Below are positions 11,007 to 19,628 of a DNA stretch of 64,000 nucleotides, in pieces. This stretch comes from Paractinoplanes toevensis. Lineage in GTDB: Bacteria > Actinomycetota > Actinomycetes > Mycobacteriales > Micromonosporaceae. The DNA lies in NCBI RefSeq assembly GCF_018332695.1, contig NZ_BOQN01000049.1:1-64000 (forward strand), in the 5' to 3' direction. Numbering within the stretch: the stretch's first letter is position 1; each line of letters begins with the position of its first letter. The position numbers were made by a program, and so were the translations under genes. The notes under the pieces are model-generated. The model was given only the letters and a program-made list of their open reading frames with translations, ran no database searches and was not told where the DNA came from.

Positions 11007-13082
11007 GTGAGTCCGGTTACTGCCAGTGTTTTTGATCTTCGGGCACATCCGGCCAAGGCGGACCCGGCGCTGATCGCCGCGGACGAGCAGCACTTCGCGG
11101 CGATGGCGGCGAGCCTGGAGCGGACCATGGCCGAGTTGGGGGAGCGACTCGAGACAGTCCGCAAGGCTCCGGCCGGCAAGGGCCGGCAGGCCGTGGATCG
11201 TGATCAGGAGGTGCGCCGGCTGGAGGGCCGCCTGCGGACCCTGCGCCGGTTCAGCCTGGATCTCTGTCTCGGGCGCATGGTGGGCGAGGGCGAGCCGGTC
11301 TACGTGGGCCGGCTCGGGCTTACCGACGACGCCGGGCGCCGGCTGCTGGTGGACTGGCGGTCACCGGCGGCCGAGCCGTTCTTCGGCGCCACCCACGCCA
11401 ACCCGATGGGTCTGGTCAGCCGCCGTCGTTACCGGTGGAGCCAGGGGCGGATCACCGACTACTGGGACGAGGTGTTCACCCCGGAGGGCCTCGAGGGCAA
11501 CGCCGCGCTCGACGACCAGTCCGCGTTCATCGCCAGCCTGGGCAGCAACCGCTCGGCCCGGATGCGCGATGTGCTCGGCACGATCCAGGCCGACCAGGAC
11601 GCCATCATCCGGGCGAGTTCCGGCGGCGCCCTTGTGGTCGACGGCGGACCGGGCACCGGCAAGACCGTCGTCGCCCTGCACCGCACCGCCTATCTGCTCT
11701 ATTCCGACCCGCGCCTCGGCCAGCGCCACGGCGGCGTGCTGGTGGTCGGCCCGCACCAGCCGTACCTGAACTACATCGCCGACGTCCTGCCCAGCCTCGG
11801 CGAGGAGGACGTGCAGACCTGCACCCTGCGGGACCTCGTGACCGAGGGCGCGGCGGCCCGGCCGGAGAAGGATCCCGAGGTGGCCCGGCTGAAGTCGTCG
11901 GCCGGCATGGTCAAGGCGATCGAGGCGGCGGTGAAGTTCTACGAGGAGCCGCCGGCCAAGGCCACCGCCGGGGTCGCCGCCGCGGACTGGGCCGAGGCGT
12001 TCGACTCGGCCGGCCTGGGCGTGCCGCACAACGAGGCCCGCGAGCAGGTGTGGGAGGAGTTGGCCGCGATCGGCGGGCACCACCCGGATCTGCGTACGGC
12101 GTTCAACCGCGCGTGGCCCCTGCTGGAGCCGGATGATCTCGTCGCGGACCTGTGGACGGTGCCCGCCTACCTGCGCCGGTGCGCGCCCTGGCTCACCCTC
12201 GACGAGGTGCGGACGCTGCAGCGGGCGGACGCCAAGGCATGGACCATGTCGGACCTGCCGCTGCTGGACGCCGCCCGGCAGCGCCTCGGTGATCCGGAGG
12301 CGGCCCGGCTCCAGCAGCGCCGGGATGCCGCCACCGCGGCTCAGCGCCGGGGCATGTCCCAGGTCCTCGACGATCTGATCGCGTCGGCGGTGCACGACGA
12401 CGGCGAGGGCCTGATGAAGATGCTGGTGCAGCCGGACCTGCGGGACGTCCTGGTCGACGAGGCCGTCCTGCCGAGCGCCGACGCCGACCGGCTCGCCGGG
12501 CCGTTCGCGCACGTCGTGGTGGACGAGGCACAGGAGCTCACCGACGCGGAGTGGCAGATGCTGCTGCTGCGCTGCCCGTCCCGGAGCTTCACCATCGTGG
12601 GCGACCGCGCGCAGGCTCGGCACGGGTTCACCGAGTCGTGGCGGGAGCGGCTCGAGCGGGTCGGGCTGGAGCGGATCAGCCTGTCCTCGCTGACCATCAA
12701 CTACCGGACGCCGGCCGAGGTGATGGCCGAGGCCGAGCCGGTCATCCGGGCGGTGCTGCCGGACGCCAACGTGCCGACGTCCATCCGCAGCAGCGGCATC
12801 CCGGTCCGGCACGGCTCGGTCGCCGAGTTGGGCACGATCCTGGCCGACTGGCGGGACACCCACGCCGAGGGCGTCGCCTGCGTCATCGGGGACGCCGCCG
12901 TCGAGGAGACGGACCGCATCCGCCGGCTGACCCCGGAGCTGGCGAAGGGCCTGGAGTTCGACCTGGTCGTCCTGATCGACCCGGCGAGCTGGGGCGGGGG
13001 CATCGAGGGTGCGGTCGACCGGTACGTCGCGATGACCCGCGCGACCCAGCAAATGGTGATTTTGCAGGACTCCAAGGCCTAA
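11007..13082 (+). CDS. helR: HelR-type RNA polymerase recycling helicase (rifamycin protection)
   Basis: A 691-residue superfamily 1 UvrD/HelD-like protein. Near residue 213 is Walker A GGPGTGKT within VVDGGPGTGKTVVALHRTAY; near 505 the Walker B VVVDEAQELTD; then GDRAQARHG and a C-terminal helicase motif ELAKGLEFDLVVLIDP with MTRATQQMVIL. The N-terminal ~110 residues are helical and charged, as in HelD proteins that insert into the RNA polymerase channels. HelR is the actinobacterial branch that displaces rifamycins from RNA polymerase. The upstream RAE strongly supports this branch over housekeeping HelD. The GTG start follows GGGAG by eight bases. Expression is probably rifamycin-inducible through the RAE. 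Confidence 0.9.
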   Translation: MSPVTASVFDLRAHPAKADPALIAADEQHFAAMAASLERTMAELGERLETVRKAPAGKGRQAVDRDQEVRRLEGRLRTLRRFSLDLCLGRMVGEGEPVYVGRLGLTDDAGRRLLVDWRSPAAEPFFGATHANPMGLVSRRRYRWSQGRITDYWDEVFTPEGLEGNAALDDQSAFIASLGSNRSARMRDVLGTIQADQDAIIRASSGGALVVDGGPGTGKTVVALHRTAYLLYSDPRLGQRHGGVLVVGPHQPYLNYIADVLPSLGEEDVQTCTLRDLVTEGAAARPEKDPEVARLKSSAGMVKAIEAAVKFYEEPPAKATAGVAAADWAEAFDSAGLGVPHNEAREQVWEELAAIGGHHPDLRTAFNRAWPLLEPDDLVADLWTVPAYLRRCAPWLTLDEVRTLQRADAKAWTMSDLPLLDAARQRLGDPEAARLQQRRDAATAAQRRGMSQVLDDLIASAVHDDGEGLMKMLVQPDLRDVLVDEAVLPSADADRLAGPFAHVVVDEAQELTDAEWQMLLLRCPSRSFTIVGDRAQARHGFTESWRERLERVGLERISLSSLTINYRTPAEVMAEAEPVIRAVLPDANVPTSIRSSGIPVRHGSVAELGTILADWRDTHAEGVACVIGDAAVEETDRIRRLTPELAKGLEFDLVVLIDPASWGGGIEGAVDRYVAMTRATQQMVILQDSKA

Positions 13083-13084
13083 AG

Positions 13085-14077
13085 CTAGGCGGACAGGTCG
13101 ATGGTGGTGCCGATGCCCTCCGCCCGGGCCCGGCGCAGCAGCAGGTCGGCGGTGACCAGGTCCTGCAGGCCCAGGCCCACCGAGTTGAACAGGGTGATGT
13201 CGGTGGTGGCGACCCGGCCGGGGGCCAGGCCGGCGATCACCGCGCCCAGTTCGGTGCGTACGTCGGCCTCGGTGACCGCCCCCTCGGCCAGGGCCATGAC
13301 GACCTCGCCGGACTTCGCCAGGGCGGTGGGCAGCGAGTCGACCACCACCCGGGAGCGGCGCAGGCCTTCGCCGTCGACCTCCCGGTGGTCGGCCCGCGGG
13401 GGTGCGCCGACCGCGTTGACGTGCAGGCCGGCACCGAACCACGCGCCCCGGACCAGGGGTTCGCGGGCCGGGGTCTGGGTGCACAGCACGTCGGCCGAGC
13501 GCACCACGTCCTCGACCGTGGCGGCCGTTTTGACCGCGAGGCCGAGGTCGGCGACGGCCGACCGGTAACTCGCGATCCGGTCGGCCGAGCGGGACCAGAC
13601 GACCACGGTGTCGATGTCGCGGACGGCGGCGATCGCGCGGGTGTGCTCGACCGCGAGGTTGCCCGCGCCGACCAGGCCGAGGACGGTCGCGTCGGGGCGG
13701 GACAGGTGGGCGGTGGCGACCGCGCTGACCGCGGCGGTGCGGACCGCGGTGATCAGCCGTCCGTCGATCAGGGCCTGGCATTCGCCGGTCACGGCCGAGG
13801 TGATCAGGATGGCCGAGCGTTGCACGGGCAGGCCGCGGAGGGCGTTCCCGGGGATGTCGGCGAGCAGTTTCACGGCGGCGCGGCCGCTGGCGCTGTCGGC
13901 GGCGGCCATCGGGATCAGCGCGGCGCCGTCGAGGGCCATCGCCGGGGGAGCGGGCACCACGGCGCGGCCGAGGGCGAGGTCGGCGTGGGCCCGTTCGACG
14001 GCCGCCCGGACCTGGGCGTGGCCGGGGTCGTCGCGCATCAGGCGGGCGACGTCGGAATGGGTGAGGACGAGGGTCAT
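13085..14077 (-). CDS. Ornithine cyclodeaminase / mu-crystallin family enzyme
   Basis: A 330-residue NAD(P)-binding protein of the ornithine cyclodeaminase/ketimine reductase family: VKLLADIPGNALRGLPVQRS (substrate loop with Lys), TAVRTAAVSAVATAHLSRPD, the Rossmann motif LGLVGAGNLAVEHTRA near residue 125, and VNAVGAPPRADHREVD near 225. Members either deaminate cyclic amino acids or reduce imines. The ATG at 14077 has AAGGA eight bases upstream. It is the last gene of the minus-strand catabolic operon, separated from the M24 gene by an intergenic hairpin (14126-14156). In this context it probably handles an imine or amino-acid product of the pathway, possibly as a reductase. Substrate unknown. 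Confidence 0.85.
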   Translation of the reverse strand: MTLVLTHSDVARLMRDDPGHAQVRAAVERAHADLALGRAVVPAPPAMALDGAALIPMAAADSASGRAAVKLLADIPGNALRGLPVQRSAILITSAVTGECQALIDGRLITAVRTAAVSAVATAHLSRPDATVLGLVGAGNLAVEHTRAIAAVRDIDTVVVWSRSADRIASYRSAVADLGLAVKTAATVEDVVRSADVLCTQTPAREPLVRGAWFGAGLHVNAVGAPPRADHREVDGEGLRRSRVVVDSLPTALAKSGEVVMALAEGAVTEADVRTELGAVIAGLAPGRVATTDITLFNSVGLGLQDLVTADLLLRRARAEGIGTTIDLSA

Positions 14078-14125
14078 GTGCGGGTCCTTCACTTCGAAGC
14101 GGTGACCCGGCCGAAAACCGGGCCG

Positions 14126-14156
14126 GCGGTGGCCCGGCCGGAGACCGGGCCACCGC
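14126..14156 (-). terminator. Intra-operon hairpin (attenuator or partial terminator)
   Basis: Perfect 12-base arms (14126-14137 and 14145-14156) around a 7-base loop, with no T-run. It sits in the 86-base gap between the M24 gene and the last operon gene, so it may lower expression of the final gene or protect the mRNA end. Confidence 0.5.
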
Positions 14157-14163
14157 GGGGGAA

Positions 14164-15420
14164 TCAGACGACGACGAGGCGGTTGGGCAGGGTGTTGAGC
14201 ACCTCGTTGCCCTCGTCGGTGCAGATCACCGTGCCGCCGACGCAGACCCGCCGGCCGCCGAGCAGCGCATTGGGTTCGAACGCGAACGCCGTACCGGCCT
14301 GGATGACGAAGTCGCCGTCCTGCGGCACCACCGGCGGCAGTTTCGGCAGGACCCGCAAAGCCGGGTCCTGGTCGGTGTTCATGTGGGTGGCGCTGTTGAA
14401 GATGACGCCGGAGACGGTCTGGATGTGCGGCCCGGTGTTCCAGCAGCTGGCTTCCAGAGCGGGCGCGTTCATCGCCTCGGCCAGCTCGGTGAAGGTGAGA
14501 CCGGGCTTGAGCACGTCCAGGCCGGCCCGCAGCGACTGCTGGCAGACCTCCTCGAGGAAGGCGAGTTCCGGCGACGGCGCACCGATCACGACGTCGATCT
14601 GCTGCTGTGACTCGTACGTCCCGTAGCAGGCGAAGATCTCCGCGGCGACCGAGTCGCCCGCCTCGAGGCGGCGCGGAGCGCCGCCCATCGACATCCATTC
14701 CGGCTGGCCCCACGCGAACCGCGACGAGCCGCTGCGCAGCAGCAGGCTCGGCGGCAGAATCCAACCCCCGCCACCCACGATGGCGTTGAGGGCGGCGGCT
14801 CCGATCACACTTTCCCGTACGCCCACCGCGGTCGCCTCGATGAACGCCGCGCACGCCGCCTCGCCCAGCGCCGCCGCCTTGCGGATCATCTGCTGTTCCT
14901 CGGGGCTCTTCACCAGCGCGAGCACCTCGAACGGGGTGGCCACGTCGACGAAGTTCGCGCCGGGCAGGCCGTCCAGCACCCGCAGCCAGGTGCTGTACGA
15001 GATGGATCCGGCCCAGCCGCCGACCGCCCGGCTGCTCAGCCCGACGACACCGATCGTGCCGGTGGCCACCGACCGCTCCGTCAGCGACTCGATCAGCCCG
15101 GCGATCGGGTGGCCGACCCGGTAGTCCTCGACCCACCGGTCGTAGGCCTGGCCGGGCTCGTCGTAACGGTTCAGCGGATAACGACCGAGCAGATAGGTCG
15201 CCTCTCCCGAAGCGGTGAGCACCACGATGCCGTGCAGGGTCTCGTTGGTCAGGTAGCGGTCCCACATGTCCCGGCCGGAGCCGAAGACGACCAGCGCGTC
15301 CAGGTTGTGCTCGGCCATCAGCTCACGCACGGCCAGATAGCGCCGGTCCTTCTCGGCGCGGGACAGGGTGGGGAACTCGTCGGGGCCGGGGAGCGCGGGG
15401 TTCAGGACGGGGTGGGGCAT
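14164..15420 (-). CDS. M24 (creatinase/prolidase-fold) family protein with lost metal ligands
   Basis: A 418-residue protein with the two-domain pita-bread build: N-terminal creatinase-like domain (residues ~20-170, MAEHNLDALVVFGSGRDMWD) and C-terminal M24 domain (VKSPEEQQMIRKAAALGEAA onwards). At the place where metallo-members have two Asp in D.G..Y.GY.SD, it has AAEIFACYGTYESQQQ, so the pair is Glu and Gln. GPHI and FAFEP are present. The fold is certain, but the canonical dimetal site is not intact, as in creatinase, which is metal-independent. It overlaps the upstream TIM-barrel gene by 19 bases. It probably hydrolyses a C-N bond in the pathway substrate, but the reaction cannot be named. 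Confidence 0.8.
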   Translation of the reverse strand: MPHPVLNPALPGPDEFPTLSRAEKDRRYLAVRELMAEHNLDALVVFGSGRDMWDRYLTNETLHGIVVLTASGEATYLLGRYPLNRYDEPGQAYDRWVEDYRVGHPIAGLIESLTERSVATGTIGVVGLSSRAVGGWAGSISYSTWLRVLDGLPGANFVDVATPFEVLALVKSPEEQQMIRKAAALGEAACAAFIEATAVGVRESVIGAAALNAIVGGGGWILPPSLLLRSGSSRFAWGQPEWMSMGGAPRRLEAGDSVAAEIFACYGTYESQQQIDVVIGAPSPELAFLEEVCQQSLRAGLDVLKPGLTFTELAEAMNAPALEASCWNTGPHIQTVSGVIFNSATHMNTDQDPALRVLPKLPPVVPQDGDFVIQAGTAFAFEPNALLGGRRVCVGGTVICTDEGNEVLNTLPNRLVVV

Positions 15421-16436
15421 GTCAGCTCCTTCAGAACGGTACGGAGGTGGGCGACGCTGTCGGTGATGAACGCGAGCTCTTCGTCCGCCCCGGTGGGCCG
15501 GCGGAGGAGGTCGAGGTGGGCGCGGTCGGCATAGGAGCGGGTGAGCCGGTAGACCTCGGCGAGCTCGGTCACGGTCAGGTCGGGGTGTGCGGCCTGCCAG
15601 ACCGGGTCGTCGACGAAGAGCGGCATCTCGGCTCGACTCCGGACGATGCCCTCGATCGAGAGGGTGGCGTCCGGCGCGTGCTCGAGCAGCGGCGCGAGCA
15701 GGGCGGGCCAGTCGATGACACCCTGGCCGCAGGGTGCGAGGAACCGGCCGATGCCGTCGTCGGTGAAGGCGAGGGCGACGTCGCGGACGTGGCTCTGCCG
15801 GGTGTACGGGGCGACGCGGTGCGCGGCCGCGATCGGGTCCTCGCCGCGCACGAGCACGTTGGCGGTGTCGAAGGTGATGCCGAACGCGTCCGGCCCGGCC
15901 TCCTCGACCAGCCGCACCACCTCGAACGAGGTGATCTCCTCGTGCGTCTCGATGTTCAGGTGGCAGCCGAGGTCGCGCAGCAGCGGCCCGAGTTTCGCGA
16001 GCACCTTCGCGGTCGCCGCGAGCTGGTCGGCCCACCACACGTCGGTGCGGAACCGGTCACACGCGTACAACCCCTTGATCTTGAATTGGTAGTTGGCCGT
16101 GGCCGTCCAGAGCTCGGTGATGCCGGCCGCCGCGCAGGCCCGAATGATCTTTTCGAGCCCGAGCAGGTAGTCGCCGTCGCCGAGGGCGCGGATCTCCGGC
16201 GCCTCCGGGGTGGCGAAGGGGTTGACCTTGGCCGTGCCGACTTCCAGATAAAGACCTAGAGAAGCGGCGTGAGCCGAAATTTCGAATATTTCGCCGGGGT
16301 CGAGCGTCGGCGACAACGCGAACAGTGAGCGGAAGAACGCGCCGTCCAGTCCGAGTGAGTGGATCTTGTCCAGTGTCCAGTGCGCCCCATGCTCGGAGGC
16401 GCCCGGGAACTTGCTGGTATCGGTGCCGATCCGCAT
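15402..16436 (-). CDS. Xylose-isomerase-like TIM-barrel epimerase/isomerase (paralogue A)
   Basis: A 344-residue AP endonuclease 2/xylose-isomerase-like barrel. Likely metal ligands follow the family order: Glu in NIETHEEITSFEVV, Asp in FDTANVLVRGEDP, His in SHVRDVALAF and Glu in LSIEGIVRSRAEM. It is clearly paralogous to 17851-18882: shared THEEIT.FE.VRLVE.GPD, .ANVLVRGEDPIAAA, RFLAPCG.GVIDW and the C-terminal AHPDLT..E..E.YRL. These proteins epimerise or isomerise ketoses or related polyhydroxy acids using a divalent metal. The start codon overlaps the FAD oxidase stop by one base. All four likely ligands are present here, unlike the paralogue. Confidence 0.85.
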   Translation of the reverse strand: MRIGTDTSKFPGASEHGAHWTLDKIHSLGLDGAFFRSLFALSPTLDPGEIFEISAHAASLGLYLEVGTAKVNPFATPEAPEIRALGDGDYLLGLEKIIRACAAAGITELWTATANYQFKIKGLYACDRFRTDVWWADQLAATAKVLAKLGPLLRDLGCHLNIETHEEITSFEVVRLVEEAGPDAFGITFDTANVLVRGEDPIAAAHRVAPYTRQSHVRDVALAFTDDGIGRFLAPCGQGVIDWPALLAPLLEHAPDATLSIEGIVRSRAEMPLFVDDPVWQAAHPDLTVTELAEVYRLTRSYADRAHLDLLRRPTGADEELAFITDSVAHLRTVLKELTCPTPS

Positions 16437-17854
16437 CAGGACTCACCGCCGGAGAGATCCACCAGGCCGCGCCGGAAGACGTTGGTGGGGTCGTAGGAGC
16501 GCTTCACGGCGACCAGGCGGTCGTAATTGGCGCCGTACACCTGGCGGGCGATCTCCTCGTCCCCCTGCACCGACGCGAAGTTGATGTAGGTGCCGCCCTG
16601 GAACGGCCCCATCGCGTCGGCGAAGCCCTTGGCCCACGCGACCAGCTCCGGCTTCTCCTCCGCGAACTCCCAGTCCGCGCCGATGTTCGCGCCCCAGGTC
16701 AGCCCGTGCGAGCTCATCGACGTGGCCGAGGTGTCCCGGCGGGCCATCGCACCGCCGCCGCCGATCACCTCGAACGGGCAGAGCATCTGGTGCGCGATGT
16801 TGGCGTGCGCCTGCAACGGCCGTCCGGGGTAGCGGTCGGACCAGTCGATCACGGTGTCGATCACCTCGTCGGCGAGGCTGGCCACGAAGATGTGCTTCCA
16901 GTAGTGCCCGATGCCGTACCGGAACTCGTCGTCGGTGGCGTGCTGCAGGGTGACGTGCGGAACCGTCCGCAGGTTCTCGTAGACCGGGGTGGCCTGCGCG
17001 AACATCGGCGCGGTGAGCGCCGGTTCCAGCGCGGGGTCGCCGTAGTGGACGGTCGCGACCGAGAGGACCGGCTTGCCGCGATGCGCGGCGGCCACCTGCG
17101 ACCAGTACGGCGGGCAGGTGAGCAACCGCGCATAGGTGGTCACGTGGTCCGGCGCCGAGGGCGCCCAGTCCCGGTAGAACTGAAGCACTTCCCGGCGGTC
17201 GGCGGCCGTGTAGAACGCCTGCCGGATGGTGGCCAACCCGGGCAGCGGCACGTAGCGGAACGTGAACGAGGTGACCACCCCGTAGTTGTGGCCGGCCCCG
17301 CGCAGCGCCCAGAACAGATCCGCGTGCTCGGTCTCGGAGACGGTGAGGATCCGCCCGTCGGCGCAGACGATCTCGGCCGACACCAGGAAGTCGACGGTCG
17401 CGCCGTACATCCGGGCCAGATAGCCGGCACCCCCGCCGAGGGTGAGCCCGGCGACCCCGGTGTGCGAGACCACCCCGGCCGGCACCGCGACGCCGTGCTC
17501 GGCGGCCGGCCGGTCGACGTCGCCCCAGCGACAGCCGGCCCCCACCGTGACGGTCCCGGCGGCCAGGTCGAAGACCACGCCGTTCATCGGCGCGGTGTCC
17601 AGCAGCACGGCGTCGTCGATGACCGCGGTCCCGGCCAGGTTGTGCCCGCCGCCGCGCACGGTCACCTCGAGTCCGTTGGCGACGGACCAGGTCAGCGCGG
17701 CCGCCACCTCCTTGGCGTCGCGGCAGCGCACGATCGCGGCGGGCCGGCGCACGATGTCGGCGTTCCAGACCCGGCGGAGCCGGTCGTAGCCGTTGTCGCC
17801 GGGGAGGATCACCTCGGCGGAGGTGACGGTGCGCAGCTGGGCGATGTCGGTCAT
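16436..17854 (-). CDS. Berberine-bridge-type FAD-linked oxidase
   Basis: A 472-residue oxidase with an N-terminal FAD_binding_4 domain (VTVRGGGHNLAGTAV; His71 is the expected covalent 8-alpha FAD attachment) and a C-terminal BBE domain ending VKRSYDPTNVFRRGL. The second attachment site, normally a Cys in G.CPTVG, is VSHTGVAGLTLGGG here, so only single covalent linkage is expected. Such enzymes oxidise sugars, alcohols or amines with O2. There is no signal peptide, so it is cytoplasmic. It lies between two TIM-barrel isomerase genes with 1- and 4-base overlaps, so it acts in the same pathway, probably producing a keto intermediate that the barrels rearrange. Confidence 0.88.
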   Translation of the reverse strand: MTDIAQLRTVTSAEVILPGDNGYDRLRRVWNADIVRRPAAIVRCRDAKEVAAALTWSVANGLEVTVRGGGHNLAGTAVIDDAVLLDTAPMNGVVFDLAAGTVTVGAGCRWGDVDRPAAEHGVAVPAGVVSHTGVAGLTLGGGAGYLARMYGATVDFLVSAEIVCADGRILTVSETEHADLFWALRGAGHNYGVVTSFTFRYVPLPGLATIRQAFYTAADRREVLQFYRDWAPSAPDHVTTYARLLTCPPYWSQVAAAHRGKPVLSVATVHYGDPALEPALTAPMFAQATPVYENLRTVPHVTLQHATDDEFRYGIGHYWKHIFVASLADEVIDTVIDWSDRYPGRPLQAHANIAHQMLCPFEVIGGGGAMARRDTSATSMSSHGLTWGANIGADWEFAEEKPELVAWAKGFADAMGPFQGGTYINFASVQGDEEIARQVYGANYDRLVAVKRSYDPTNVFRRGLVDLSGGES

Positions 17855-18882
17855 ACGGTTTCCTTAGTGAGAGCCTGGCGGAGGTGGTCGGCGCACCGGG
17901 TGGCGAAGACGTCGAAGGTGAAGTCCGGGTCCGGGGTGCGCAGTTCGTCGAGGCCGGGGCCCTGGTATCGGTGGGCCAGCCGGTAGATTTCCGAGATTTC
18001 CGCCGCGGTGAGATCGGGGTGGCCGGCGAGCCAGACCGGGTCGTAGGGGTGCAGGGTCATCTCGGCCCGGATCACCCCGATCGGCTCGATCGTGAGGTTG
18101 AGGCCGGGGTTGGCGTCCAGCAGCGTCGGCAGCAGCACGGCCCAGTCGATGACGCCCTCACCGCACGGCGCGAGGAAGCGGCTGATGCCCTCGTCGGTGA
18201 CGACCAGGGCGGCGTCGCGCAGCTGCGTCGAGTGCACGTAGGGCGCGGCCCGGCGGGCGGCGGCGATCGGGTCCTCGCCGCGGACCAGCACGTTGGCACT
18301 GTCGAAGCAGATGCCGAGCACGTCCGGCCCGACCGCCTCGACCAGCCGCACCAGCTCGAAGGTGGTGATCTCCTCGTGCGTCTCGAGGTTGAGCCGGCAC
18401 CCGTGGTCGCGCAGCGCCGGGGCGAGCAGCTTCAGGAACTTCGACGTGGCCGCGAGCTGCTCGGTCCACGTCGTATCGGTGCGGAACCGGTCCGTACTGA
18501 AATAGCCGTTGAAGTTGGGCTTGAAGCCGCCGGTCGCGGTCCAGAGATTGCGCACCCCGATGGCGCCGGCGGCGCCGATCAGCTTTTCCATCCCGGCGAG
18601 ATAGCTGCCGTCGCCGAGCGCCCGGATGTGCGGGAACTCGGCGGTCATGTACGGATTGACCTTGCCCAGCCCGAATTCGAGGTACATGCCGAGCTCGTCG
18701 GCCCGGGCCCGGATCTCGCGCAGGTAACCGGGGTCGAGGGTGGGGGAGACCTCGAACAGGGTGCGCACGTTGACCCCGTCCAGCCCGAGCGCCTTGACCC
18801 GCTCGAGCGCGTCGAACAGGTCCTTCCAGGGCGGTGGCCCGTAGGTGGCTTCGAGCTTGACGTCCAGGCCGATCGGATTCAT
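17851..18882 (-). CDS. Xylose-isomerase-like TIM-barrel protein (paralogue B)
   Basis: A 343-residue barrel, paralogue of the 15402-16436 product along its whole length. Glu (NLETHEEITTFELV), Asp (FDSANVLVRGEDP) and final Glu (LTIEPIGVIRAEM) ligand positions are conserved, but the His of the SH.RD motif is replaced: HSTQLRDAALV has Gln in that place, with a His three residues earlier that may or may not substitute. The ATG at 18882 overlaps the ATPase stop by 4 bases and has AAGGA close upstream. Two barrels around one FAD oxidase suggest isomerisation before and after oxidation, or a heteromeric isomerase. Confidence 0.85.
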   Translation of the reverse strand: MNPIGLDVKLEATYGPPPWKDLFDALERVKALGLDGVNVRTLFEVSPTLDPGYLREIRARADELGMYLEFGLGKVNPYMTAEFPHIRALGDGSYLAGMEKLIGAAGAIGVRNLWTATGGFKPNFNGYFSTDRFRTDTTWTEQLAATSKFLKLLAPALRDHGCRLNLETHEEITTFELVRLVEAVGPDVLGICFDSANVLVRGEDPIAAARRAAPYVHSTQLRDAALVVTDEGISRFLAPCGEGVIDWAVLLPTLLDANPGLNLTIEPIGVIRAEMTLHPYDPVWLAGHPDLTAAEISEIYRLAHRYQGPGLDELRTPDPDFTFDVFATRCADHLRQALTKETV

Positions 18883-19628
18883 CGGGCACTCCTTCGTAGG
18901 CGTTCGGCGGCCGGATCGGGCACCGGCACCGCCGCGAGCAGGGATTTCGTGTACGGGGCCCGCGGATTCGCGTAGATCTGCTCGCGGGTCCCGGTCTCGG
19001 CGATCCGGCCGCCGTCCAGCACGACGAGGCGGTCGCACAGGTAGCGGACGACGGCCAGGTCATGGGCGATGAAGAGAATCGAGAGGCCCAGCTCGAGCTT
19101 CATGTCGCGCAGCACGTTGACCACCTGGGCCTGCACCGATACGTCGAGCGCGGAGACCGGCTCGTCGCAGATCAGCACCTTGGGCTCGACCGCGATGGCC
19201 CGGGCGATGGCGATCCGCTGCCGCTGCCCGCCGGAGAAGGACCGGGGATAGCGATCCATGTCCGATTTATCCAGGCCGACCTGTTCCAGAAGTCCACCGA
19301 CGCGAGATCGGCGGCCGGCCGAGGACTTCTCGATGCCGTGCACCAGCAGTCCCTCGCCGACGATCTCGGCGACGGTCATCCGGGGGTTGAGGCTCGCGTA
19401 CGGGTCCTGGAAGACCATCTGCACCCCGCGCCGGAACTTCGGGCCGGCGTAGCGGACCTGCCCCGCGTCCGGCTTGGTCAGCCCGACCAGGCAGCGCACG
19501 GTCGTCGACTTGCCCGAGCCGGACTCGCCGACCAGCCCGAGCACCTCGCCCGCGTGCAGCGTGAACGAGATGTCCTCGATGGCGGTGAAGCGGCCGTACC
19601 GCTTGGTGAGCCCGTCGGCGGTCAGCAC
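18879..19628 (-). CDS. Oligopeptide-type ABC transporter ATPase (DppF/OppF-like)
   Basis: A 249-residue ATPase: Walker A GLVGESGSGKSTT near residue 35, Q-loop MVFQDPYASLNPRMT, signature RSFSGGQRQRIAIARAI, Walker B VLICDEPVSALDVS and H-loop FIAHDLAVV. The GTG at 19628 is chosen because it follows a purine-rich site and begins right at the ATPase fold; it overlaps the upstream ATPase gene by 7 bases. The C-terminal tail (PYTKSLLAAVPVPDP) is typical of peptide/nickel-family ATPases. It pairs with the other ATPase and the two permeases of this operon. Confidence 0.92.
   Translation of the reverse strand: MLTADGLTKRYGRFTAIEDISFTLHAGEVLGLVGESGSGKSTTVRCLVGLTKPDAGQVRYAGPKFRRGVQMVFQDPYASLNPRMTVAEIVGEGLLVHGIEKSSAGRRSRVGGLLEQVGLDKSDMDRYPRSFSGGQRQRIAIARAIAVEPKVLICDEPVSALDVSVQAQVVNVLRDMKLELGLSILFIAHDLAVVRYLCDRLVVLDGGRIAETGTREQIYANPRAPYTKSLLAAVPVPDPAAERLRRSAR

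Noticed and set aside
11361..14153. Long minus-strand frame opposite helR
   Set aside because: It merges antisense of helR with the cyclodeaminase region in another frame; it has no recognisable domain.
13085..18882. Ectoine degradation operon
   Set aside because: The M24 and cyclodeaminase families occur in ectoine catabolism, but a deacetylase, threonine-dehydratase-like enzyme and MocR-type regulator are missing.
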